This document shows positions 19,321 to 28,537 of a DNA stretch of 64,000 nt, in pieces. The number at the start of each line of letters is the position of its first letter. The stretch's first letter is position 1. This stretch comes from Gemmatimonadaceae bacterium (GTDB taxonomy: Bacteria > Gemmatimonadota > Gemmatimonadetes > Gemmatimonadales > Gemmatimonadaceae): NCBI GenBank assembly GCA_025362035.1, contig JANYIN010000074.1, positions 1-64,000 of the forward strand. Reading direction: 5' to 3'. The notes beneath the pieces are model-generated. The model ran no database searches, was not told where the DNA came from, and saw only the letters and a list, made by a program, of their open reading frames with translations. The translations under genes were made by a program, and so were the position numbers.

Positions 19321-19906
19321 TCGAGATGTCGAACTGCGCGTCGCCGGCAAGGGCCTTGTCGGACAATGCGGCGTTCAAGCCTGTTCGGTGCTGGAACCGA
19401 AGCGCGAAATCCGGCAACCGTTCGCTCGTGAAACCATTCCGCGGAAGCTCGAGCACGACGATGGCCGTTTCGATTTGTTCGGGCGTACCTTCGACCTCGA
19501 CCAGCTCGTCCATGCGCGGGTAGTGCTCGAAGCGCACCATCGCTCCGCCAAGATCGTATTGCGCGATGTCACGATCGATTTCCATGGTCACGACATACCC
19601 GAGACGTTCGAGAATCGACGCGATGGCGACTGCGTCGAGCTGGCCGGCCGCGAGTTCCTCGCGGAGCTTGAATCCCTTTTCACGGCGGGTCGGCCCCTTC
19701 CAATCGAGTTCGGCGCGAGTGTCCGTCACGCCGTGATAAACACGCATCCGAAGCACCTCGTCGCGCGCGGCCAGCGAGCGATCCGGTGTATCGTAACGCC
19801 GGTCCTCGAGACGTCCAGTGTACAAAAGGGTGGCGCCAGCCGCCTCGACGAGTGTTCGCCGCCGCGCGACGTCGTCCACCAGGCTCTTGAGCTCCACTTC
19901 CAGCAT
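19313..19906 (-). CDS. CYTH-domain protein (class IV adenylate cyclase-like)
   Basis: A 197-aa CYTH/triphosphate-tunnel metalloenzyme. The hallmark ExExK is at the N-terminus (EVELK, residues 3-7), followed by RRYDTPDRSL, EVLRMRVYHG, ELDWKGPTRREKGFKLREEL, and VEVEGTPEQIE, the alternating charged strands lining the tunnel. Family activities include adenylate cyclase, thiamine triphosphatase and inorganic triphosphatase; which applies cannot be read from sequence. It starts 4 bp after the HAD phosphatase stop and is likely co-transcribed with it. Confidence 0.85.
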   Translation of the reverse strand: MLEVELKSLVDDVARRRTLVEAAGATLLYTGRLEDRRYDTPDRSLAARDEVLRMRVYHGVTDTRAELDWKGPTRREKGFKLREELAAGQLDAVAIASILERLGYVVTMEIDRDIAQYDLGGAMVRFEHYPRMDELVEVEGTPEQIETAIVVLELPRNGFTSERLPDFALRFQHRTGLNAALSDKALAGDAQFDISNA

Positions 19907-19910
19907 GACG

Positions 19911-20603
19911 CTAGTCTCCGATGATCGCGCGCATCACCGCGACCGTGTCGGAGAGGTCGGCAAACACCACGCCGGTCCTGCACGCCTGCAGCTCTTCCAC
20001 GGAATAGCGGCCGGTTGCCACCCCAATGGCGCGCGCTCCAATGCCAAGGCCGCAGCGCATGTCCGCGGGCGTGTCGCCAATAACGACGACATCATTGCCG
20101 CGTACGGGATGTCCGAGCAGCTCCTCTGCCTGTCGCCGAGCAATGGCCGGCAGTTCGGGGCGCGACGCGTTGTCGGATCCGAACGCGCCCACCTTGAAGC
20201 GATCGCGCGCGATGCCGACCGCGGAAAGCTTGGCGGTTGCACCTTCGCGCACGTTACCGGTGAGCAGGCCGAGCAACACGTCATCACGCGCCTCGAGCGC
20301 ATCGAGGAGCGACGGAATGCCGGGGTACACGTTGCCCGCGTAATCGGCCTGAGCGAGCTCCCCGAGTAACAACTCGACGTACCGCGATAGCGTTTCAGTC
20401 AGGCGTGCCTCTATCACGTCATCGGAGGTACCCACCCGCTGCATCAGTTCGCGCACGATCTGCGGATCCGTCTTTCCGTCGAACTCGTGGTTCTCCGGTA
20501 CGCTCGAACCAAACACGAACTCGAGCGCCTGGTGTACTGCTCGGCGACCGGCACCGTCGGTCCAGAGCAGCGTCCCGTCGATGTCGAACAGCACGATTTT
20601 CAT
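19911..20603 (-). CDS. HAD-superfamily phosphatase, phosphoglycolate phosphatase-like
   Basis: A 230-aa HAD hydrolase. Motif I FDIDGTLLWTD (D7 nucleophile, D9), motif II LLTGN, a basic residue in the SRPELP segment for motif III, and motif IV VVIGDTPADMRCG are intact. The cap between residues 15 and 85 is C1-type helical. The closest pattern is phosphoglycolate phosphatase, which would feed glycolate to the glcDEF enzyme at 58914-62799, but HAD substrates are hard to predict. The start at 20603 overlaps the EamA stop (ATGA); an in-frame start much farther upstream would run inside EamA and is unlikely. Confidence 0.85.
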   Translation of the reverse strand: MKIVLFDIDGTLLWTDGAGRRAVHQALEFVFGSSVPENHEFDGKTDPQIVRELMQRVGTSDDVIEARLTETLSRYVELLLGELAQADYAGNVYPGIPSLLDALEARDDVLLGLLTGNVREGATAKLSAVGIARDRFKVGAFGSDNASRPELPAIARRQAEELLGHPVRGNDVVVIGDTPADMRCGLGIGARAIGVATGRYSVEELQACRTGVVFADLSDTVAVMRAIIGD

Positions 20604-21547
20604 TCGTGAGCCACGATCGCCTGTGCGACCGGCAGGCGCGTGAGCAGGAGTCCGCCGATGATGAACGCGGCGCCAGCGAGCTGGGATGTGCGGGGTGCTT
20701 CCCTGAGTACCCCCCACGCGACACCCATTGCGAACAACGGCTGGAGGTTTGAATACATCGCGGCGCGCGTGGGACCCAGCACCTTCACGCCGCGATACCA
20801 GAAAAGATAGGCGACGACGAGCGCCAGGAGACCACTATACGCGACCGCACCCCATCCTCCTGACGTCACCGCCCCCCAGTTCGTCGCGAGCAGCGCGGGC
20901 GCACCGACGATCAGCAGGGGAACGACTCCACCGGTCATCGCCACGGCGGATAGGGTGAGCCCATCGATGCGTTCAGTGTATGGTTTGAGCAGGACCGAGT
21001 AGAGCGCCCAACACAGACAACAACCCAGGATCAGGGCGTTACCGAGCCATGTAGAGTCTTCCGGTACGCCGCGCGCCGCGCCCGACACCACGAGACCGAT
21101 GCCACACAGGGACAGCGCGATTCCGACCAGCCCGCGCCAGCCCAGGCGCTCGAGGCCGCGCAGGAAGCCAATCGCCTCGATAAAGGCAGGCGACGCGGAG
21201 ACGAGCAGCGCGGCGTCGCTGGCCCGGGTGCGCGCGAGCCCTTCGACAAAGAGGATCTGATACAGGCCATTGCCGAGCGCGCCGAGCGCCAATAGTGCGA
21301 GCACGTCGCGCCGCGGCGGCAGTGGCATCCGTCGGGCGACCACGATGCTCCAGAGCACCAAGACTGCGACCAGGACACGCGTGCCGTTGAACGCGAGTGG
21401 CGCAAAGACTCCCGTGGCGAACTTGACCACGATGAAATTGACCCCCCAAAGGAGGGCCATGCAGACCAACAGGAGATCGGTTGAGGACACGCGCCAGGGA
21501 ATTCCGTGCGTTCCCTCGCCATTGTCCAGCGGCACGGATGAAGCCAT
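20600..21547 (-). CDS. EamA/DMT-family transporter
   Basis: A 315-aa inner-membrane protein with ten predicted transmembrane helices in two EamA repeats. The first repeat starts LLLVCMALLWGVNFIVVKFA, the second LILGCCLCWALYSVLLKPY. Members export amino acids or other small metabolites; the substrate is unknown here. It is the first gene of the EamA-HAD-CYTH-hypothetical cluster on this strand. A TAGTTT box 6 nt before the ATG may be its -10 element. Confidence 0.88.
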   Translation of the reverse strand: MASSVPLDNGEGTHGIPWRVSSTDLLLVCMALLWGVNFIVVKFATGVFAPLAFNGTRVLVAVLVLWSIVVARRMPLPPRRDVLALLALGALGNGLYQILFVEGLARTRASDAALLVSASPAFIEAIGFLRGLERLGWRGLVGIALSLCGIGLVVSGAARGVPEDSTWLGNALILGCCLCWALYSVLLKPYTERIDGLTLSAVAMTGGVVPLLIVGAPALLATNWGAVTSGGWGAVAYSGLLALVVAYLFWYRGVKVLGPTRAAMYSNLQPLFAMGVAWGVLREAPRTSQLAGAAFIIGGLLLTRLPVAQAIVAHE

Positions 21548-21553
21548 GCGCTA

Positions 21554-21559
21554 AAACTA
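21554..21559 (-). promoter_or_regulatory. Possible -10 box for the EamA cluster
   Basis: Read on the - strand, TAGTTT ends 6 nt before the EamA ATG (21547). Position fits a leaderless transcript; no -35 is evident. It lies in the 62-bp gap shared with the divergent gene starting at 21610. Confidence 0.25.
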
Positions 21560-21609
21560 GACGCCCGGCACGCTGTTTCATACCGCGCTGCGTTCCCGTA
21601 GTATTCATG

Positions 21610-22038
21610 ATGCATGTGACCTTCGCTCTTTTCGCCGACGCCGCAAATCTTTCGCAGGAAGGCAAACTGAACATCCTCGGCGTGTTCGACGCGTTGCAGG
21701 TCGGTTCGCTTCCCTCGCTTCATCCCCGTGCGACCCTCGTGGTCCATCTCAAGGGTTCCCCGGCGGACGCGGGCTCGCATCGTGTTCAGCTCCAGTGGAT
21801 GAGCCCGAGCGGCGCGGAACTGTGGAGCAGTGAGGGGGAGCTGGGCGTTCAGGCGCCGCCGAGCGGTGTTACCGAAATGGACTTTCCGTTGCTGGCCCAA
21901 CTCGACCTGCCGCTGGATGCCTCGGGACGCTACGTGATGCGGCTTGGTCTCGACGGCGAGACCCGTGCCGAGGTTCCCATTCAGGTTCGGGCCACAATTC
22001 CGGGACCTGTTTCGCGCGCGCCGATCCTCATGAGCTGA
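21610..22038 (+). CDS. Conserved hypothetical protein (DUF6941-like)
   Basis: A 142-aa soluble protein of a family known only by conservation. The N-terminus HVTFALFADAANLSQEGKL then NILGVFDALQ is typical of that family; the remainder looks like a beta-sandwich (ATLVVHLKGSP, HRVQLQWMSPSG, FPLLAQLDLPLDASGRYVMRL). No signal peptide, no catalytic motif. Two adjacent ATGs (21607 and 21610) could start it; a TAGTAT box at 21599-21604 favours the second. It stands alone, divergent from EamA and convergent with the envelope cluster. Confidence 0.75.
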   Translation: MHVTFALFADAANLSQEGKLNILGVFDALQVGSLPSLHPRATLVVHLKGSPADAGSHRVQLQWMSPSGAELWSSEGELGVQAPPSGVTEMDFPLLAQLDLPLDASGRYVMRLGLDGETRAEVPIQVRATIPGPVSRAPILMS

Positions 22039-22068
22039 GCCCGAAGCGGACCTCGTCCGCACTCGGGC
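22039..22068. terminator. Hairpin between convergent genes
   Basis: Immediately after the stop of the preceding + strand gene, GCCCGA-A-GCGGA-CCTCG-TCCGC-AC-TCGGGC forms a stem of 6+5 bp with a small internal loop and a 5-nt apical loop. No T-run follows on either side. Placed between convergent stops (22038 and 22075), it may end transcripts from both directions. Confidence 0.55.
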
Positions 22069-22074
22069 GACCCG

Positions 22075-22869
22075 TCAATCGAGAGAAGGCGCGAGCACTC
22101 GTCGCGCCGTTACAAATCGCGCCAGCAGTCTGACGACGTACGCATCGCGCGCGTCGTCCATGCGCTCCACGGCATACCCCCCGCGCCCCAACGCCAGATG
22201 CACCAGCGTGCATCCGCCAAGCGCAATGGCAACGTGGGTGATAAAACGGTCGTCACGGTCCGAGAAGAACAGTAGATCACCCGCCCGCGACCGCAGCGGA
22301 TCGGGATCTCCCGGTGCACCCTGCCTCGCCTGTTGCCACGCGTCTCGGCGAAGCTGAATGCCATGCAACCAGAACACACTCTGGGCGATGCCTGAACAAT
22401 CGGCGCCCCATGGAGTAATGCCGCCCCACAGATAGCTCGTGCCCTCGAAGTATTTCTGCGCGCTGCGGGTGATCGCCCCGGCCTCGGCGGGAAATCGTTC
22501 GGCGCGTTCGGCGGCGTCGATGGCCTCACCACTCTTGACCCGTTCTGCCGCGCTGAGGTATGCGCCGAGTGGCATGGCGCGTCTCGCTCCGGACGGCGTG
22601 GTTGTCACGCAGCCAAGCGACACGCGATCGATCTGAACGCTGCGGCGCGCGCCTCTCGTCGGCGCGGGCGCGAGATATCCCTTGTGAAGCCATCCTTCGT
22701 ATTCGTCGGGACACCGCACCAGATGCCAGTCTTCATGCGAGTCCAGTATCTCGACGCAGCGGCCCGCGAGTATCTGGGAAATTTGCGCGCTGGACACTCG
22801 GGGTTCGGTGAACAGCGGAGCCACGGGAATGCAAACGGCGGCGCGTCCATCGAACGGTGTGGCGAACAC
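22075..22869 (-). CDS. NlpC/P60 peptidase with SH3 domain (YkfC-like)
   Basis: A 264-aa C40-family cysteine peptidase. An SH3-like region occupies about residues 12-70 (VAPLFTEPRVSS, GWLHKGYLAP), followed by the catalytic domain: YLWGGITPWGADCSG (Cys158), THVAIALGG (His212) and VHLAL (His224). The WGG(x)nDCSG pattern resembles YkfC, which cuts gamma-D-Glu-diamino acid bonds in recycled murein peptides. No signal peptide is visible, consistent with a cytoplasmic recycling enzyme. The start is probably the GTG at 22869 that shares one base with the preceding gene's TAG; an in-frame ATG at 22977 would overlap that gene by 109 bp. Confidence 0.85.
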   Translation of the reverse strand: MFATPFDGRAAVCIPVAPLFTEPRVSSAQISQILAGRCVEILDSHEDWHLVRCPDEYEGWLHKGYLAPAPTRGARRSVQIDRVSLGCVTTTPSGARRAMPLGAYLSAAERVKSGEAIDAAERAERFPAEAGAITRSAQKYFEGTSYLWGGITPWGADCSGIAQSVFWLHGIQLRRDAWQQARQGAPGDPDPLRSRAGDLLFFSDRDDRFITHVAIALGGCTLVHLALGRGGYAVERMDDARDAYVVRLLARFVTARRVLAPSLD

Positions 22870-23054
22870 TAGACCGTCCAATCGGGCGGGGGGACGGCCT
22901 TGTCCGCACACGCGCGACACGTAATGACGCCGCGCAGATTGCAGATCACACAGATGAACGTGCCGCATTTCTCGCACGGGTAGCCCTCGGAGGCCCGCTC
23001 CTCATTCCCGCAGGCGCGGCAGATCATGGCGTCGCGTTCCTTCAGCTCTGTCAT
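22869..23054 (-). CDS. Small zinc-ribbon-type protein with four CxxC motifs
   Basis: A 61-aa cytosolic protein dominated by four CxxC pairs (CRAC at about 12-15, CEKC near 27, CVIC near 35, CRAC near 46), enough for two zinc sites in a treble-clef or RING/B-box-like fold. Its specific function is unknown. It is linked by a 4-bp ATGA overlap to the upstream response regulator gene and shares one base with the downstream peptidase start, so it is translated as part of the operon. A role as adaptor or redox sensor is speculation. Confidence 0.8.
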   Translation of the reverse strand: MTELKERDAMICRACGNEERASEGYPCEKCGTFICVICNLRGVITCRACADKAVPPPDWTV

Positions 23055-24424
23055 CGGTCCGATCCCTCCGCCGCACTCGTGGGCGTGGTGGCGCGCTCGC
23101 CGAGCCCGAACTCACGGATCTTCTTGATGAGAGTTGCCCGGGAAATGCCCAATTCACGCGCTGTGCGTGTGCGATTCGACGCATGTGCGCGCAGCGTGCG
23201 ATCGATGTGACCGCGCTCTACCTCCTGCAGAGAACTCGAGACGTGCGGAGGGAGCGTGCCCTCGCCGGAACCGCGAATTTCCGGTGCAAGATGGCTGACG
23301 CCAATCGCGTCCTCCCCGCGCGCGAGCATCAGGGCGCGCTCCAGAATGTTACGGAGTTCGCGGACGTTGCCAGGCCAGGGATATCGGCAGATCATCTCCA
23401 GGGCCTCGTCGCTCACGGCGGCGGGCGCCTCCGGCAGCCCTGGGCGCAACTCGGCAACCAGGGCCGCCACCGTCTCGCGGAGATCTTCGGGCGCACGTGC
23501 ACGCAGCGGCGGCAAGTGCAGGGGCATCACGCCCAGGCGATAGTAGAGATCCTCCCGAAACCGCTGTTCCGTGACCTCTGTAGCCAGGTCGCGCACCGTT
23601 GCCGCAAGGAGCCGTACATCGACAGGCACCTCACGCGTGCCGCCGGCGCGGCGTACTCGGCGCGCTTCGAGCACGCGGAGCAACGTCGGCTGCATGGTGC
23701 CGGGCAGATCCGAGATCTCGTCCAGCAAGAGCGTGCCTCCTTCCGCCGCCTCGAACAGACCGGGCAAGGGACCGCCCGCAGTTCGCTCGACACCGAACAG
23801 TTCCAGGTCCAGTGTTTCCACAGGCCGCAGGCTACAGTCCAGTTGATGGAAGGGGCGAGGTGCCCGGGCGCTGAGTGCGTGGATGGCCCGAGCCACCCGA
23901 GCCTTGCCGGTTCCGTACTCGCCGACGAGCAGCGCTACGGTACGTTCGCTCTTGGCGAGCAGTTCGATCTGCGCAGCGAGTTCGCGCATTGGACGTGACG
24001 ACCCGAGCAACATTTCGGTGGATGCGCGCGCCAAGCGGGCGTCGGCCGCGTTGCTCAGTTTCCGAAGCTGCGCCTTTTCCAGGGCGCGGTCGACGACGGC
24101 TCCGAGATGCACGAGCTCGAGCGGCTTCGTCAGGAACCCCTCCGCCCCACCTTGCATCGCCTTCACGGCCAGCGGAATGTCGCCGTGGCCCGTGAACATG
24201 ATGACCACCGGACGCTGCTCACGCGTGCGCTCGAGCACTTCGAAGCCGGACACGTCGGGCAGGAGCAGATCGAGCAGGACCACGGCCGGGTGTTCCGCCT
24301 GCACGAGCGCGACGGCCTCTTCACCCGTGGCGGCGCAGAGAACATCGTGTCCCGAGCGTTCGAAAAAGCGGGACAGGGCCGAGAGAATGTGGGGTTCGTC
24401 ATCGACGATGAGGATCTTGGCCAT
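23051..24424 (-). CDS. NtrC-type response regulator lacking the GAFTGA motif
   Basis: A 457-aa regulator. Receiver domain about 1-120 with D8/D9, phospho-acceptor D52 and K100. AAA+ domain about 135-365 with P-loop GEYGTGKA (168-175), Walker B TLLLDE, and RxDLYYRL and WPGNVRELRN intact. Fis-type HTH at the C-terminus (NRTRTARELGISRATLIKKI). The sigma54-contacting GAFTGA loop is missing: ELFGVE runs through TAGGPLPGLFEAAEGG. The ATG at 24424 shares a base with the stop of the cognate kinase gene. It probably acts with sigma70 or as a repressor, as in TyrR-like proteins (inference). Confidence 0.88.
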   Translation of the reverse strand: MAKILIVDDEPHILSALSRFFERSGHDVLCAATGEEAVALVQAEHPAVVLLDLLLPDVSGFEVLERTREQRPVVIMFTGHGDIPLAVKAMQGGAEGFLTKPLELVHLGAVVDRALEKAQLRKLSNAADARLARASTEMLLGSSRPMRELAAQIELLAKSERTVALLVGEYGTGKARVARAIHALSARAPRPFHQLDCSLRPVETLDLELFGVERTAGGPLPGLFEAAEGGTLLLDEISDLPGTMQPTLLRVLEARRVRRAGGTREVPVDVRLLAATVRDLATEVTEQRFREDLYYRLGVMPLHLPPLRARAPEDLRETVAALVAELRPGLPEAPAAVSDEALEMICRYPWPGNVRELRNILERALMLARGEDAIGVSHLAPEIRGSGEGTLPPHVSSSLQEVERGHIDRTLRAHASNRTRTARELGISRATLIKKIREFGLGERATTPTSAAEGSDR

Positions 24425-27400
24425 CAAGTCCCCACGGTCGCGACGACAGCAGCCAGGTCATCCAATTGGAACGGTTTGGCGACGACCGGTTGTCCGGTCT
24501 CGTGGAGAAATCGTAGAACCTCTTCGCTTTGCAGGTCTCCTGTCACGAACACGACGCGACGCGCGTGCCGCGCGTCACATTCGCGGAGTTCGCGAAACAG
24601 CGTCTCGCCTCCCACTTCGGGCATGCGAAGGTCAAGCAGCACCACATCGTACTCGGTGGTCGCGAGATGCGCTCGAGCCTCGCCCGCGTTGGCCGCGACG
24701 CTGACCACATGCCCGATCGACGTCAGGAACCCTGAAATGACGCTGCGCATCGCAGGCTCGTCGTCGACCACGAGCATGCGACGCGGTGTGGTATCCGGCG
24801 CGGACATCGGCGACACGACCGATGCTGCGCGCTCCGGCGGGAGGACGAGCGGCAACTCCACAATGAACGTCGCTCCACCTCCGAGCGTCGACTCCACGCG
24901 GATGCGTCCGCCGTGCTCGCGGATGATACCGTCGGAGATGGACAGGCCCAGCCCGGTCCCCTGACCCACGGGTTTTGTGGTGAAGAAGGGATTGAAGATG
25001 CGATCGCGCTGCTCCGGGGCGATGCCCGGTCCGTTGTCCTTCACCGACAGGATCAACTGCGCGCCCTTCAGCGCGGTCGCGATGCGAATCCGGCCCGCGT
25101 TCACGCGGTTCGACAGGGCCTGCTCGGCGTTGCCGATCAGGTTCAGCACGACCTGTTGCAACTGGAACGGATCCGCCCAGGTCACTGGCAGATCGGCTTG
25201 CAGCACAAGGATGATTTCGATGCCTGCCGTCCGCAGCGCGTACCGGCGCAGCTCCAGTGTGTCGGTGACGATATCGTTGAGCTGCGTCACCGACCGCTCC
25301 GCCGGCTGCTGCCGGGCGAACGTCAAGAGACTCGACACGATCTTCGCCGCCCGCTTCGATTCGCGATAGATGGTTTCCACCCCGACGAGCGTTTCCGCAT
25401 TGAGCTCCTCGGGGGACGCGAGCAGCAGTTGCGAGAACGCCATGACCCCGGCGAGGGGGTTGTTCAACTCGTGCGCCACGCCGCTCACGAGTTGTCCGAC
25501 CGCCGCCAGCTTCTCCTGTTGCAGGAGTTGCTCGGCCAACCGCTGCTCATCGGTTACGTCACGCATGATGCCGAGCGCGCCGACGATGCGGCCGCCCTCG
25601 ACGATCGGTGACGTGATCACCGAGCCGTGCCGAACATCCCCGTCCGTGCCTCGATAGCGAACCGAGCCGCGAGAGCGCTCGCCGGCATACGTGTCGAGCA
25701 GCAGTTGCTCGGCCGCGGGGGCGTCGCGTTCGTCCACGAGATCGGCGAAGGACGCGCCAAGCAACGCGTCGCGACGACGCCCGACCGCGCGCTCCAGGGA
25801 ACGGTTCACCGCCGTGAAGCAACCGTCTTCGTCCACGGTGAAGATGGCATCCGACGCAGACTCAACGAGGCGCGCGTATCGCGCCTCCGACCGCTCGAGT
25901 GCGAGTTCGCGCTCGCGCGCCTCCGTCACGTCGCGTGCGACCCCGAGGACGCCGATGATCTGCTCGGCGCGGCGAATCGGTGTGTTCGTCACCGACACAA
26001 GACGCACGTCCCCGTCCGGGCGACGAATCCGGCACTCGTACCGGACGGGCTGTCCGGTGAGCGCGACTTGAAACTTCGCGCGGACCAGCGGTACGTCATC
26101 GGGGTCCAGCATACGGCGCGATCCGTGCCCCAGCATGGCGTCGCGCGGACGGCCCGTCAGTTCGCAGGTCGCGTCGTTTGCCGACGTGAACGAACCATGC
26201 ACGTCGAACGTGTAAATTGCGTCGCTCGCCGAGTCGAACAGATTTCGATAGCGGCTTTCCGACTGCGCCACGGCGTCGCGCGCGCGCCGCTCCGCCGTGA
26301 CGTCTCGGAGCGATGCCACGATGCCGGTGACCTGATCGAGTTCCCGGAGCGGCGCGGTCGCGATGTTCACGATGCGCCGGTCGCCGTCAGGCCGAACGAT
26401 GATGCCCTCGTAGCTCTGCGGCTCACCCGCGAGCGCCCGGTCCTCGCGGAGTCGAACGTCGTCTCGCAGCTCTTCCGGAACGCTGCGGTCGGCGGGCAGG
26501 CCGATCATTTCCGGGCCGCGTCCGAGCAGATCGTGCGCTGCCGGGTTGGCGAAGATGATCCGGCGGTCGCAATCGGTGATGATGATGGCGTCGCTCGACG
26601 TCTCGACGACGCGCCGGTAGCGCTCGGCCAGCGAACGGTGCTCCGTGACGTCGTCGAAGGTGACGACCGCCCCGCCCAGCGGGTGCGGCGCCGCGGTGAT
26701 GTCGAACACGCGGCCACGAGCGCGGTCATCATGCGTGCCGCGTGTCACCGCGTCGTCGCGCATCGCGGCGAAGTGCACGCAGTGCTCGCACGGGGTGTTT
26801 TCGCTGAACAATGCGGTGTGGAAATCAGCGCCGACCGCGGCCTCTTCGGACGCGTGCCGCATCAGCGCCCGCGCCCGCGCATTCGATCGCTGGATGCGTC
26901 CAAGCCTGTCAAGGATGACCATGCCGCTTCCAATCGAATCGAAAGCCACTGCCCATTCCCGCGTAGCGCCCGCGACCTCCTCGAACAATCGGGCGTTCAC
27001 GACGGCGACCGCGACCTGATCCGCGAGCCGCTGCAGGATGTCCGCGTCCTCGATCCTGAACGCCGATTGTCGATTGAACACGGACAGAACGCCGATCGGG
27101 CCCTGCACGGAGAGCAGCGGAACGATGACCGTATTGCTGATCTTCGCGTCCACGACATTCGGCTCGAATGCCTCCGGATCGAGCGATACGTCGGCAGCGA
27201 TGATGCTGGTGGCGGTCCGGACCGCGCGCCCACTGATGCTGCCGTGCAGCGGCATCCGTCGACCCAGGAGCCGTTCTCCGGCGCCGACACCACCCGTGAC
27301 CTCCAGCGTGTCGCCTCGCAGCAGTGCGACCATGGCGCCATCCGTGTGCAGCAAGGCGGTCGCGTGGCGCAGGATCAACTGCAGCACGCGATCGATGCGC

Positions 27401-28509
27401 AGTGATTCGCCGACCGCGCGCGCCACGTCGGCCAGCGCTTCGGTCTGCCGTCGCTGCCGCAAGCTCTCCGCATAGAGGCGCGCGTTGCTGATGGCCGCCG
27501 CCGCCTGCGCGCCGATCGTGAGCAGCAGATCCGCATCGCCCGCGTCGAGCAGTTCTCCCGGAGACGCCTCGATGACGATGACGGCCACGGTGGTGGGTCC
27601 GAGGAGTGCGGGTACGGCAAGGGCTGCACCGTCGCGCGTGGACCGCTGGGCCCGTGCCGCGACGGACGCGAGAGACCGAAGCAGCGCGGGTATGGTCTCT
27701 TCGTCACACGCGTCGCCGTTCCGGCGGTACACGCGTGGTTGCGGAACGCCCGCCGCATCCGTCGCGAGGACGATGCTCGAGGAGACCGGCAGCACCTGTT
27801 CGACCTGCTGCGCGAGGGAACTCAAGATCGTGGATTCGTCCAACGATTGCGCGAGACGCGAGCCGACTTCGTGCAACGTCTGCAGTCGTCGCGAACGCAC
27901 TTCCGCCAACTCGCGCAGCGACGCCTGCTCCAGCATCCCCGCAACCTGCTGCGCGAACAACTCGACCGTACGGATGCGCGTGAGCGTCGGCCTGCTCCGA
28001 TCCGCGGGGTCATCGAGAACCAGGGTCGCGACCAACGCACCGCTCGCAGCGCGGAGGGGCACGAGAAGCGTGTCGCTCGGAGACCAGTCGGGATTGCCGG
28101 ATGGTTCCAATGCACTCTCCAGCCCGCCTCCGAAGATGGCGATCACCCACGGGTCGCGACCTTCCAGATAGTACGAGCCACTGACCTTGAAACGGTCGAT
28201 CGATGCCAGCCGTCGTCGCCACACATCGCCAGACACCGGCCTCTCGCGCAGCGCGCGGTCGTCGGCCGGTGACAGCCCGGCAGAAACGATCTTCGTTGCA
28301 TTGAGCGCAGCATCCCGGAGCGTGATCGTCACTCGCCCGAACCCAATGCGGCGAATGGCTTCCACGAACACGCGTAACCGCGCGTCGAGCGACATCGCGC
28401 GCTCGACGTCGGTCAGTGCCTCGTGCAACAGAAGTAGGTGATCGCGCTCCTGTTGGAGCTGCCGAACCGTGTCGAGCGCAAGCGCGGCACCGTGCTCCGG
28501 CGTGTTCAT
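24424..28509 (-). CDS. Hybrid histidine kinase with three GAF and four PAS domains
   Basis: A 1361-aa cytoplasmic sensor kinase with no transmembrane segment. In order: GAF-like regions (about 30-195, 205-355, 375-530; the third is clearest, GRAVRTATSIIAADVS), four PAS domains (about 545-1000, e.g. SSDAIIITDCDRRIIFANPAA), HisKA with phospho-acceptor in [12 protein letters not shown], HATPase_c (DNGPGIAPEQRDRIFNPFFTT, GTGLGLSI), and a C-terminal receiver (VVDDEPAMRS, LLDLRMPE). The first PAS contains a CEHC pair (SENTPCEHCVHF). Start at the ATG at 28509, 28 bp after the lipid kinase gene. Immediately followed by its likely partner regulator. Confidence 0.9.
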   Translation of the reverse strand: MNTPEHGAALALDTVRQLQQERDHLLLLHEALTDVERAMSLDARLRVFVEAIRRIGFGRVTITLRDAALNATKIVSAGLSPADDRALRERPVSGDVWRRRLASIDRFKVSGSYYLEGRDPWVIAIFGGGLESALEPSGNPDWSPSDTLLVPLRAASGALVATLVLDDPADRSRPTLTRIRTVELFAQQVAGMLEQASLRELAEVRSRRLQTLHEVGSRLAQSLDESTILSSLAQQVEQVLPVSSSIVLATDAAGVPQPRVYRRNGDACDEETIPALLRSLASVAARAQRSTRDGAALAVPALLGPTTVAVIVIEASPGELLDAGDADLLLTIGAQAAAAISNARLYAESLRQRRQTEALADVARAVGESLRIDRVLQLILRHATALLHTDGAMVALLRGDTLEVTGGVGAGERLLGRRMPLHGSISGRAVRTATSIIAADVSLDPEAFEPNVVDAKISNTVIVPLLSVQGPIGVLSVFNRQSAFRIEDADILQRLADQVAVAVVNARLFEEVAGATREWAVAFDSIGSGMVILDRLGRIQRSNARARALMRHASEEAAVGADFHTALFSENTPCEHCVHFAAMRDDAVTRGTHDDRARGRVFDITAAPHPLGGAVVTFDDVTEHRSLAERYRRVVETSSDAIIITDCDRRIIFANPAAHDLLGRGPEMIGLPADRSVPEELRDDVRLREDRALAGEPQSYEGIIVRPDGDRRIVNIATAPLRELDQVTGIVASLRDVTAERRARDAVAQSESRYRNLFDSASDAIYTFDVHGSFTSANDATCELTGRPRDAMLGHGSRRMLDPDDVPLVRAKFQVALTGQPVRYECRIRRPDGDVRLVSVTNTPIRRAEQIIGVLGVARDVTEARERELALERSEARYARLVESASDAIFTVDEDGCFTAVNRSLERAVGRRRDALLGASFADLVDERDAPAAEQLLLDTYAGERSRGSVRYRGTDGDVRHGSVITSPIVEGGRIVGALGIMRDVTDEQRLAEQLLQQEKLAAVGQLVSGVAHELNNPLAGVMAFSQLLLASPEELNAETLVGVETIYRESKRAAKIVSSLLTFARQQPAERSVTQLNDIVTDTLELRRYALRTAGIEIILVLQADLPVTWADPFQLQQVVLNLIGNAEQALSNRVNAGRIRIATALKGAQLILSVKDNGPGIAPEQRDRIFNPFFTTKPVGQGTGLGLSISDGIIREHGGRIRVESTLGGGATFIVELPLVLPPERAASVVSPMSAPDTTPRRMLVVDDEPAMRSVISGFLTSIGHVVSVAANAGEARAHLATTEYDVVLLDLRMPEVGGETLFRELRECDARHARRVVFVTGDLQSEEVLRFLHETGQPVVAKPFQLDDLAAVVATVGT

Positions 28510-28537
28510 CGCACTCGGTAGCCGATCATGGAACGCC

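Noticed and set aside
25627-27405. A long open frame of about 590 codons antisense to the large histidine kinase gene
   Set aside because: High GC keeps several frames open. The translation is Arg/Asp-rich without domains, while the opposite frame has clear GAF/PAS motifs.
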